DNA from: a bacterium
Lineage (GTDB): Bacteria > Ratteibacteria > UBA8468
Length of the DNA stretch: 11,135 nucleotides
NCBI GenBank assembly: GCA_030672255.1
Contig: DAOVGU010000070.1
Coordinates: 1 to 11,135, forward strand
Direction of reading: 5' to 3'
Positions 1 through 6,208 of this stretch are shown piece by piece (the first letter of the stretch is position 1; every line of letters starts with the position of its first letter). The notes under the pieces were generated by a model. That model saw only the letters and a list, made by a program, of their open reading frames with translations, made no database searches and was not told the origin of the DNA. Position numbers and translations under genes: made by a program.

Positions 1-86
1 TCAAGAAAAACATCTTGACGGTAGTTACCTCTCTGGGTAATATGGTGAGGTAATCCAACGGCAACTACTCGAGCTATGCGTGGCAT
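1..86 (-). CDS. REP-associated (Y1/IS200-like) transposase, 5' fragment cut by window edge
   Basis: The minus strand opens with ATG at 86-84 and stays open for 28 codons to the window edge. It begins MPRIARVVAVGLPHH and continues with ITQRGNYRQ. This is the usual N-terminus of REP-associated tyrosine transposases (Y1_Tnp superfamily): a short basic strand, then the (H)H-x-T-x-RGN segment. In the family, this region precedes the metal-binding HUH motif and the catalytic Tyr, which lie off the window. These enzymes nick single-stranded DNA at palindromes. The gene lies downstream of aroC in the same direction, and no good ribosome binding site is visible before its ATG. The product beyond residue 28, and whether the gene is intact, cannot be seen. 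Confidence 0.8.
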   Translation of the reverse strand, partial: MPRIARVVAVGLPHHITQRGNYRQDVFL

Positions 87-124
87 AGATGAATATTAAC
101 ATAAGCAAATAGATATTGTCAAAG

Positions 125-147
125 AAAATGGTCGCTGTCCCCATTTT
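125..147. repeat. Short palindrome upstream of the transposase start
   Basis: AAAATGG (125-131) and CCATTTT (141-147) form a perfect 7-bp inverted repeat around a 9-nt loop. It lies about 40 bp upstream of the transposase ATG and is followed on the plus strand by a long T-rich tract. A GGGGACAGCGACC-like string near RAYT genes is familiar from related genomes, so this may be the palindrome the transposase recognises. That link is inference. The stretch 148-201 is almost pure A/T and holds no gene. Confidence 0.4.
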
Positions 148-201
148 TATTTTTTAATTTTTTATTTTTCTATTTTTACATACATTTATTTTTTGACATT
201 T

Positions 202-1323
202 TTACTTTTCTCGCACATACTTCTGATAACTTTCGTAATTTCTCTTTATCTCTTTTAGGCTATCGCCGCCAAATTTCTCCCGAAAGACTTTGGCAATTTC
301 AAAAGTAACCACTGCTTCACCAATCACTGCGGCCGCGGGAACGGCGCAAACATCTGCCCGTTCCTTAGATGCAAGGGTTGATTTTTTGCTAATTAGATCT
401 ACTGAATGCAAGGGTTTTCTTAAAGTAGAGATAGGCTTCATCGCGGCCCGGAGAATAAGTGGCTCTCCATTGGTCATTCCTCCTTCCAAACCCCCTGCCC
501 TATTTGTTTTCCTATAGAACTTTTTTTCCTTTTGATAAAAGATCTCATCCTGGACATCTGAGCCAAATTTGCTCGCTGATGCAAATCCTGAACCTATCTC
601 CACTCCTTTGATTCCCGGGACACTCATCAGAGCTTGGGCAAGCCTTCCATCCAATCGTAGATCACTCTGAATATAACTGCCAAGACCAATCGGAAGATTG
701 AGAGCGACAACTTCAAATATTCCCCCGAGACTATCTCCCTCCTTTTTTGCCTTATCAATGAGAAGTTTCATTCTCTTCTCCACACCCTTTTTTAGACAAC
801 GCAAAGGAGATTTTTCAATAGAGGAAAAATCCTTTTCCGGGTGCCATTTCCTTTTATCGGCAATAGGACCAATCTGAATTACCCGGCTATAAAAATCGAT
901 ATTGAATTCCTTCAGAAATTTCTTACAGATAGCTCCAACCGCCACCCGGGTGGCGGTCTCGCGGGCACTGGCGCGTTCTAAAACATTCCTTAGATCATCA
1001 AAGTTGTATTTAATTTCTCCCGCTAAATCGGCGTGTCCCGGCCTGGGAGAAGTCAATACATCCTTCCACTTTCCCCAATCCTTGTTCTCAATCAGAAGTC
1101 CAATCGGCCCACCTAAGGTTTTGCCAAAACGAACTCCGGAAAGGACCTCTGCTTTGTCCTTTTCAATCTTCATTCGGCCTCCCCGACCATAACCCCTTTG
1201 TCGCCGCTTTAATTCCTTATCAATATCTTCCTTTGATAGAGATAGGTTGGAGGGTATTCCTTCTATAATTGCCAGCAGCCCTTTTCCATGTGACTCACCG
1301 GCTGTAAGATAACGAAGCATCAT
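202..1323 (-). CDS. aroC: Chorismate synthase
   Basis: Converts 5-enolpyruvylshikimate-3-phosphate to chorismate, the last common step to aromatic amino acids, folates and quinones. It is a cytosolic enzyme that needs reduced FMN. The 373 residues are full length for the family. Signatures visible in order: GESHG (9-13), SPRPGHAD (92-99, His for catalysis), ERASARETA (116-124), NRAGGLEGGMTNG (274-286) and MKPISTL (295-301). The last signature reads ERADVCAVPAA (321-331), where many relatives have RSD. The start is double (ATGATG). The first ATG overlaps the aroE stop as ATGA, but AGGAG inside the aroE end sits only 3 nt from it and 6 nt from the second ATG (1320). The second ATG, giving MLRYLTAGESHG, may therefore be the true start. 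Translation is probably coupled to aroE. No hairpin terminator follows; the downstream region is A/T-rich and leads into the transposase. Confidence 0.97.
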   Translation of the reverse strand: MMLRYLTAGESHGKGLLAIIEGIPSNLSLSKEDIDKELKRRQRGYGRGGRMKIEKDKAEVLSGVRFGKTLGGPIGLLIENKDWGKWKDVLTSPRPGHADLAGEIKYNFDDLRNVLERASARETATRVAVGAICKKFLKEFNIDFYSRVIQIGPIADKRKWHPEKDFSSIEKSPLRCLKKGVEKRMKLLIDKAKKEGDSLGGIFEVVALNLPIGLGSYIQSDLRLDGRLAQALMSVPGIKGVEIGSGFASASKFGSDVQDEIFYQKEKKFYRKTNRAGGLEGGMTNGEPLILRAAMKPISTLRKPLHSVDLISKKSTLASKERADVCAVPAAAVIGEAVVTFEIAKVFREKFGGDSLKEIKRNYESYQKYVREK

Positions 1324-2168
1324 TTACTCCTTTCCAGGGCATTTTCTGCTGCCTTTTTCATCGTTTCTATCGGTGCTCTTTTTCCTGTCCAGATTTCAAA
1401 AGAGGCTGCTCCCTGATAAATAAGCATTGGTAAACCACCAAGAGTCCTTAGTCCTCTTTTCTTTGCGAGCTTAAGCAGAGCAGTTTCTCGGTTATAGATA
1501 ACATCAAAAACTGAAAGACTCGGAGAAAGCGTTTCCTCATTAATCAATGAAGGATTTCCTGGATTCATTCCCACTGAAGTGGCATTAATCAAAATATCAG
1601 CTTCCTTAGTTAATCTTTTACTATTTCGTTTATCAAAATTAACAAGTTCAAATTCACACTCCTTTGTTATTTTCTTAAAATGTTTGATGAGAGATTCTGC
1701 CATCCAGCGTGGCTTATTAACAATGGTTATCTTTTTTGCTCTCTTTTTAATCAGACCATAGGTAATCGCATAAGCCACACCTCCGGCACCCAAAAGGAAG
1801 ACAGATTTACCGCATGGATCAAATCCAAGGCCTTCCTCCAGAGAAGAAAGGAAACCATGGACATCGGTATTATAGCCGATTAATTTTCCCTTCTGATTGA
1901 AGACTGTATTTACCGCACCAATTTTTTTCGCTTCGGGAGAGATTTTATCTAAATGGGATAGAATTTTCCCTTTGTGGGGAATAGTGACATTCATACCAAC
2001 TATACCCAAGGCCCTGATTCCTTCTACCGCTTTCTTCAGGTCTTTCGGCCTTACAGAAAATGGAAGGTAAATAGAATCAAGCCCCAATTTCCTGAAGCCA
2101 GCATTTTGGAAAACAGAAGAAATAGAATGATCAACCGGATAACCAAATAGACCAACAATCTTTTTCAT
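1320..2168 (-). CDS. aroE: Shikimate dehydrogenase (NADP-dependent)
   Basis: Reduces 3-dehydroshikimate to shikimate in the cytosol. The 282 residues match the family length. Visible motifs: N-terminal substrate loop GYPVDHSISS (9-18), NVTIPHK with catalytic Lys66, GAVNTV (84-89), GYNTD with catalytic Asp102, the Rossmann glycine loop GAGGVA (127-132), NATSVGM (195-201), GGLPMLIYQGA (244-254) and a final amphipathic helix. Two small deviations: SSV replaces the usual SPxxHN-like stretch after HS, and DVIYNRET replaces the common DxxYxPxxT. Neither touches the Lys/Asp pair. The stop overlaps aroC, and the ribosome binding site for aroC lies in the last aroE codons, so the two form one transcription unit. 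Only a weak GGA precedes its own ATG. The leader is about 200 nt long if the promoter at 2381-2409 is used. Confidence 0.96.
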   Translation of the reverse strand: MKKIVGLFGYPVDHSISSVFQNAGFRKLGLDSIYLPFSVRPKDLKKAVEGIRALGIVGMNVTIPHKGKILSHLDKISPEAKKIGAVNTVFNQKGKLIGYNTDVHGFLSSLEEGLGFDPCGKSVFLLGAGGVAYAITYGLIKKRAKKITIVNKPRWMAESLIKHFKKITKECEFELVNFDKRNSKRLTKEADILINATSVGMNPGNPSLINEETLSPSLSVFDVIYNRETALLKLAKKRGLRTLGGLPMLIYQGAASFEIWTGKRAPIETMKKAAENALERSK

Positions 2169-2203
2169 TTTTGAATTCCGTCACTAACTAATCACGCTAT
2201 AGA

Positions 2204-2316
2204 TGTCATTGCGAGCCCGAAAGGCGTGGCAATCCCTCACTTCTTGAGATTGCTTCGTCGTTAATACTCCTCGCAACGACTTCGTCGGATTGCTTCAGCT
2301 TCGCTTCGCAATGACA
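2204..2316. repeat. 113-bp palindromic (MITE-like) repeat element
   Basis: TGTCATTGCGA (2204-2214) and TCGCAATGACA (2306-2316) are perfect 11-bp terminal inverted repeats. The interior is full of smaller complementary words: GGCAATCC, GAGATTGC, CTTCGTCG and GGATTGC. A 15-nt internal word, CGACTTCGTCGGATT (2277-2291), recurs outside the element at 2338-2352, which suggests a partial second copy. It has no coding capacity. The same ends occur at 6139-6204. It lies in the presumed aroE leader, between promoter and gene, and would fold strongly in the transcript. That it is mobilised by a transposase supplied in trans is inference. Confidence 0.7.
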
Positions 2317-2380
2317 AGCGAGGGACCTCACTCGCAGCGACTTCGTCGGATTAACTTCTTTGATATTTCTCACAGCAAAT

Positions 2381-2409
2381 ATTTTACTTCATATATCAGG
2401 AAAAATCAA
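2381..2409 (-). promoter_or_regulatory. Putative sigma-70 promoter for aroEC
   Basis: On the minus strand TTGATT (2409-2404), a 17-nt spacer and TAAAAT (2386-2381) make a good -35/-10 pair pointing at aroE. Transcription would begin near 2375, about 205 nt before the aroE ATG. Its -35 lies 6 nt from the -35 of the tRNA promoter, making a divergent pair. Confidence 0.5.
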
Positions 2410-2415
2410 TGAAGG

Positions 2416-2445
2416 TTGACAGGAAAGAAGATTTCAGTGTATACT
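2416..2445 (+). promoter_or_regulatory. Sigma-70 promoter of tRNA-Ala
   Basis: A consensus TTGACA (2416-2421), an 18-nt spacer and TATACT (2440-2445) place the start about 4-5 nt before the first base of the mature tRNA. This is typical of a stable-RNA promoter with a very short leader. Confidence 0.75.
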
Positions 2446-2455
2446 CTTTTACGCT

Positions 2456-2528
2456 GGGGGATTAGCTCAGTTGGGAGAGCGCCGCGCTGGCAGCGCGGAG
2501 GTCAAGGGTTCAACCCCCTTATCCTCCA
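2456..2528 (+). tRNA. tRNA-Ala, anticodon GGC
   Basis: A 73-nt cloverleaf. The acceptor stem GGGGGAT pairs with ATCCTCC with one G-U pair. The D arm is GCTC/GAGC. The anticodon stem CCGCG/CGCGG holds loop CTGGCAG with anticodon GGC (reads GCC/GCU). The variable loop has 5 nt, and the T arm is AAGGG/CCCTT around TTCAACC. The discriminator is A, followed by CAG rather than CCA, so the 3' CCA is not encoded and must be added by the nucleotidyltransferase. A strong promoter lies just upstream. No terminator follows, and the next gene starts 17 nt later. Confidence 0.97.
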
Positions 2529-2545
2529 CAGTTAATTGAGAAATA

Positions 2546-3739
2546 ATGGATTTTTTAAAAAAGATTTTTAGAAAGAGAAAAAAGGAAAGGGAGGAAAAAC
2601 CGGAGAGAAAATTGAAAGTGGTCTGGATATCCTCCTACCTTCCGCGAAGCTGCGGTATTGCTTACTATTCTGAAGATTACATCAGGGCATTAAAAAAGAT
2701 AGAGAAAAATTTAGACGTTCCTATAATTTCCCATTCCGATGCTTTAGAGGCTACCTATCCTATTATTTCTCTTGGCGATAGATCCTGGCATGGAAAGGTG
2801 GTGGAAGCAGTAAAGTACATCAATCCAGATATCGTTCACATTCAGCATGAATATGGACTCTACGAAACCTTTCATGATAAAAATCAACGGCTTCTTACCC
2901 TTTTGAAAGAATTAAAGGATGCTGAATTTCCTACTGTTATGACCTACCATTCCGTTTACAGTCAACTTACTCCGGCCCAGGCACAATTTATCAGTGAATC
3001 CCTAAAACTTCTTAATCTAGGAATTTTTCACTGCCAGTACCAACTTGATGATTTACCCTCTAATATAAATTGGGAACCGGAAAACGTAGAAATTATTCCT
3101 CACGGTTCTGATGAGGAAATTAAACTGGATAAAGAAGAATGTAAAAAGAGATTTGGTTATGGAGGGAAGAATGTGGTGGGATTGGCGGGACTTGCCTCTG
3201 GCAGGAAAGGTTTTGACCGAGTGATAAAGAGATGGCCTGAGATTTCTCGAAAGATTGAAAATGCCATTTTAGTTGCGGAGGTAAAGCCTCAACCTACCGA
3301 GGAAAGTATAAACTACATCTCCCAGCTTTCTTATCTGGTGGCCAAAAATGAGCAAAAAGCCTCTATCGAACTTATTATCAGGGATTATACGAGAGAAGAA
3401 TTTTTAGAAAAGTTGAGGTCCTTTGACATTTTAGCTATGCCCTATCTTTCCGAAAGCCAATCCGGGGTACTCGCCCACGGTTTTGCCACTGGCACTCCCG
3501 CAGTGGTCAGGGATATTGAAGGATTAGGATATGAGATAAAGCAAAGTGGCGCGGGAATTGCCGCCAAAGATGATGAAGAAATTTTCCAGAGTATTATAGA
3601 ACTTATGAACAATCCGGAGGAAAGAGCGAAAATGGAGGAGAAAGCACATTCCTATGTAAAGGATTATTGTGGCTGGAACAGAGTAGCAAAAAGAACTTTA
3701 TCCCTCTACGATCAGATTTTGCTGCAAGAGTCATCATAA
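2546..3739 (+). CDS. Glycosyltransferase, GT4 family (GT-B fold)
   Basis: Probably transfers a sugar from an activated donor to an envelope glycan or other acceptor; the substrate is unknown. After a very basic N-terminus (residues 1-22), the acceptor-binding Rossmann half starts at KVVWISSYLPRSCGIAYYS (24-42). It carries the PDIVHIQHEYGLY motif (94-106) seen in a GT4 branch. The donor half runs from about 205, with GLASGRKGFD (215-224) and the nucleotide-sugar region AMPYLSESQSGVLAHGFATG (297-316). In that loop the usual E-x7-E appears as E303-x7-H311, so the second Glu is replaced. No signal peptide or TM segment is visible; the basic tail may hold it at the inner membrane. Only a weak GAG precedes the ATG. 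The gene starts 17 nt after tRNA-Ala with no terminator between, so read-through from the tRNA promoter is likely. Confidence 0.85.
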   Translation: MDFLKKIFRKRKKEREEKPERKLKVVWISSYLPRSCGIAYYSEDYIRALKKIEKNLDVPIISHSDALEATYPIISLGDRSWHGKVVEAVKYINPDIVHIQHEYGLYETFHDKNQRLLTLLKELKDAEFPTVMTYHSVYSQLTPAQAQFISESLKLLNLGIFHCQYQLDDLPSNINWEPENVEIIPHGSDEEIKLDKEECKKRFGYGGKNVVGLAGLASGRKGFDRVIKRWPEISRKIENAILVAEVKPQPTEESINYISQLSYLVAKNEQKASIELIIRDYTREEFLEKLRSFDILAMPYLSESQSGVLAHGFATGTPAVVRDIEGLGYEIKQSGAGIAAKDDEEIFQSIIELMNNPEERAKMEEKAHSYVKDYCGWNRVAKRTLSLYDQILLQESS

Positions 3740-3871
3740 AGATAATCTTCCCGCATATCCCTACTGAAGATAGTGTGATTAGTGAGTAGCGGGATTTACA
3801 AAAGGTCAGCCCTTAAACCACAGGTTATAATTTATTGTATGGAATTTCAAAGTTTTGCTCAATAAACTCAG

Positions 3872-4024
3872 GCCTGTCTGCGTGCGGACACGCACAGGCA
3901 GGCAAAGCAAGCTTTGCCACTACATAGACAAAATAAATATGTAGTTGCCGTCCCTGCGGAGGCAGGGATTACTCGGCTATGTTCTTTAGCCACGAATACA
4001 CACGAATATTTGTGTTAAACGTGG
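3872..4024. repeat. Cluster of adjacent hairpin-forming repeats
   Basis: The gap between the glycosyltransferase and the MFS gene (3740-4037) has no gene but at least five inverted repeats in a row. 3872-3903: GCCTGTCT stem plus GTGCG/CGCAC, loop GACA. 3901-3918: GGCAAAGC/GCTTTGCC. 3919-3945: ACTACATA/TATGTAGT. 3951-3968: TCCCTGC/GCAGGGA. 3990-4024: imperfect, ends CCACG/CGTGG. None is followed by a T-run, so they do not look like intrinsic terminators. They look like stacked or nested intergenic palindromic repeats of the kind scattered in environmental genomes; that reading is inference. Nothing else was seen in 3740-3871. Confidence 0.6.
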
Positions 4025-4037
4025 TTATATTTTTTAA

Positions 4038-5231
4038 ATGGAAACCTGGAAGAGAACACTTTATGTTACCTGGATTGCCGAGACTATCGCTATACTTGGT
4101 TTCTCCTTTATTTTCCCTTTCCTTCCTTTTTACATTCAGGAATTGGGAATAAACGATCCACGTCAGGTAGCAATCTGGGCCGGACTTCTGGTAACCGCTC
4201 CCGCATTAGGGTTGATTATTTCTGCTCCTATCTGGGGGATACTCGCCGATAGATTTGGCAGAAAGATTATGGTGGAAAGAGCAATGTTTGCGGGAGGAAC
4301 TTTAATAATTCTGATGGGATTAGCAAAAAATGTCCAGCAGCTTCTCTGGCTGCGGTTCACTCAAGGTCTTCTTACGGGAACAATAACAGCAGCCATTGCC
4401 TTAGTGGCCGCTACCATTCCGAGAAAAAGATCCGGTTTTGGTCTGGGCTTGATGCAGACCTCCGTCTTTACCGGAGCTTCTCTTGGGCCATGGATTGGTG
4501 GTTTAGCTGCCGATTTCTGGGGATATAAAACCTCATTTTTTGTGGCGGGAGCGATAGTGCTTGCGGCCGGGATTATGATATTTTTTGGCGTGGAAGAGAA
4601 GTTTATTCCTTTTAAAATCCTTCAAAAAAAGGATAAAATTAGGAAAAGAAAATTTTCCTTGAGAAACAATTTCTTAATTATTTTAGGCATACTTTTCTTA
4701 ATTCAATTAGGGGGAACAATCGTCGTTCCTATCTTTCCTCTCTTCGTGCAGAAATTACTATCTTCTTCTACTCACCTTGCCTCCACCACCGGATTTATCC
4801 TGGCAGTCTCGGGAATTGTTGCCGCTTTTGCCGCCGTAACCATCGGTAAGATAAGCGATAAATTTGGTTATAGAAATATTTTAATCCTTTGCACTATCTT
4901 TGCTGGGATATTTTGTATTTTGCAGTCTTGCGCTCAAAATACCATCCAGCTCCTCTGGTACCGAGTTGCTTTTGGTCTCGCGGTAGGAGGGGTAATACCT
5001 ACCATAAATGCCATTATCAATTTAGGCACCTCCCAAAAGGAGGTTGGGAGAAGATTCGGAATTTCAAGTAGCGTCTCGGCGATGGGGTCCGCTTTAGGTC
5101 CTCTTATTGGCGGAACAGTTGCTTCCGTTTTTGCTATTCAAACCCCATTTCTCTTCAGCGGTATTCTTTTCTTAGCGGTAGGGATGTCGATAATCTTTAT
5201 GATGAAGTTTTCGAGAGCAGATATTTCTTAA
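4038..5231 (+). CDS. MFS transporter, DHA1-type (probable drug/metabolite efflux)
   Basis: A 397-residue integral membrane protein with 12 predicted TM helices in two halves and a basic cytoplasmic loop (about 195-210) between them. Motif A is GILADRFGRK (67-76), with a weaker copy GKISDKFGYRN in the second half (270-280). Motif B is RFTQGLLTG (106-114). Motif C, typical of drug:H+ antiporters, is the Gly/Pro-rich region ending GASLGPWIGG (146-155); GSALGPLIGG echoes it in the C half. It would export small molecules with proton exchange; the substrate cannot be told. No Shine-Dalgarno is visible before the ATG, which follows an A/T-rich tract after the hairpin cluster. The 3' end overlaps the convergent hydrolase gene by 35 bp. 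Confidence 0.88.
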   Translation: METWKRTLYVTWIAETIAILGFSFIFPFLPFYIQELGINDPRQVAIWAGLLVTAPALGLIISAPIWGILADRFGRKIMVERAMFAGGTLIILMGLAKNVQQLLWLRFTQGLLTGTITAAIALVAATIPRKRSGFGLGLMQTSVFTGASLGPWIGGLAADFWGYKTSFFVAGAIVLAAGIMIFFGVEEKFIPFKILQKKDKIRKRKFSLRNNFLIILGILFLIQLGGTIVVPIFPLFVQKLLSSSTHLASTTGFILAVSGIVAAFAAVTIGKISDKFGYRNILILCTIFAGIFCILQSCAQNTIQLLWYRVAFGLAVGGVIPTINAIINLGTSQKEVGRRFGISSSVSAMGSALGPLIGGTVASVFAIQTPFLFSGILFLAVGMSIIFMMKFSRADIS

Positions 5232-6084
5232 AAAATGCAGTTATCCTTTCTTGATATTCGTTTTGTAATCCAACCCCATGAGTGGCCCCTGGCAAAATCA
5301 GAAGCTCTACCGTCGAACCTTTCGCCTTCTCATAAAGTCTCCTGGCATGAGTTACAGGAATAAAGGGGTCATTGCTGCTGTGGATAATAAGAAGAGGACT
5401 TTTTACTCCACCAATTATATTTTTTGGACTTAACCGGGAAAGATCTCCTTTAAGCACAAGGTTACCCAAAGATTTAGAGAGGAAGCCTAAAAGCCATTTA
5501 AATGGTCCAAAACCTCCATAATATTGGATGATCATCTCAGGAAAGTCAGCATAGGTACTATCGGTAACAATTGCTCTGATCTCTTTGGTGGAAGCCGCAG
5601 TTTTGATGGCTACCGCTCCTCCCAGAGAATATCCGTAAATCCCGAGAGGGAGATCCTTTGCCTCTGGTTGTTTCTTCAACCAGTTAATCGCTCCTAAAAT
5701 ATCCCTTGATTCCCGCAGACCAAAGGTTACCAGCCTTCCTTGACTGTCTCCATGTGCCCGAAAATCAAAAAGAAAAAGGTTGAATTCAGGATAGAGGAAA
5801 GAAACTGCCGGCAAAATATCGGACTTATTAGCCGGATACCCATGGCAACAGATAATGGTTGCGGTAGTCTTCTTAGAAGAGGGAAGAAGCCAGCCGGAAA
5901 GGAGGAGTCCATCGGCAGCGGGAAAGGTTACTGCTTGATAAGGAAGATTAAAAAAATCCGGGGTTATTGAATTGCGAAGATGCCGGGGAGATAAAGCGCG
6001 ATAAACAGTAACAAGGACCAATCCTACAAGAATGATGGCTAAATCAACAAGAATCCTTACATACCATAGATTCCAGAATTTCAT
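5197..6084 (-). CDS. Alpha/beta hydrolase, membrane-anchored
   Basis: A serine hydrolase of the COG1073-like alpha/beta fold, 295 residues. One N-terminal TM helix (about 8-29) probably anchors it with the catalytic domain outside the cytoplasm. Oxyanion region CHGYPANKSD (80-89), DFRAHGDSQG (107-116), nucleophile elbow GYSLGG with Ser153, acid Asp239 in SSNDPFIP, and His269 in GATHG complete the triad. The natural substrate (ester, amide or acyl peptide) is unknown. It is the last gene of the minus-strand run that starts at 7329. It is separated from the uracil-DNA glycosylase by about 125 bp that carry a decameric repeat and a 66-bp palindrome, and there is no clear Shine-Dalgarno before its ATG. 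Its 3' end overlaps the transporter gene tail to tail. Confidence 0.88.
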   Translation of the reverse strand: MKFWNLWYVRILVDLAIILVGLVLVTVYRALSPRHLRNSITPDFFNLPYQAVTFPAADGLLLSGWLLPSSKKTTATIICCHGYPANKSDILPAVSFLYPEFNLFLFDFRAHGDSQGRLVTFGLRESRDILGAINWLKKQPEAKDLPLGIYGYSLGGAVAIKTAASTKEIRAIVTDSTYADFPEMIIQYYGGFGPFKWLLGFLSKSLGNLVLKGDLSRLSPKNIIGGVKSPLLIIHSSNDPFIPVTHARRLYEKAKGSTVELLILPGATHGVGLQNEYQERITAFFKKYLLSKTSS

Positions 6085-6097
6085 TAATCAACAGGAC

Positions 6098-6127
6098 GCA
6101 GATTTTCGCAGATAGAGGCAGATAAAA
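6098..6127. repeat. Three tandem GCAGAT decamers
   Basis: GCAGATTTTC, GCAGATAGAG and GCAGATAAAA follow directly on one another, a 10-bp period of about one helical turn. They lie 14 bp upstream of the hydrolase ATG (outside it) and next to the palindromic element at 6139. Similar GCAGAT-rich tracts are common intergenic filler in environmental genomes. No function is evident. Confidence 0.6.
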
Positions 6128-6138
6128 AATCTAACGAG

Positions 6139-6204
6139 GTCATTGCGAACGAAGTGAAGCAATCTCATAAGATTGCCACGCTCATTTCATTCACTCGCAA
6201 TGAC
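6139..6204. repeat. 66-bp palindromic (MITE-like) repeat element
   Basis: GTCATTGCGA (6139-6148) and TCGCAATGAC (6195-6204) are perfect 10-bp terminal inverted repeats. Inside, GCAATCT (6159-6165) and AGATTGC (6170-6176) form a second stem around a CATA loop. It shares its ends and GCAATCTC/GATTGC words with the element at 2204-2316, so the two are members of one dispersed family. It sits 5 bp downstream of the uracil-DNA glycosylase stop codon, between two genes of the same operon. Confidence 0.75.
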
Positions 6205-6208
6205 TGCG

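Noticed and set aside
290..1192. Plus-strand open frames across aroC
   Set aside because: They are antisense to a full-length, motif-complete chorismate synthase and have no protein-like motifs of their own.
5727..5970. Open frames on both strands inside the hydrolase gene
   Set aside because: They lie within the catalytic domain in other frames and lack start signals.
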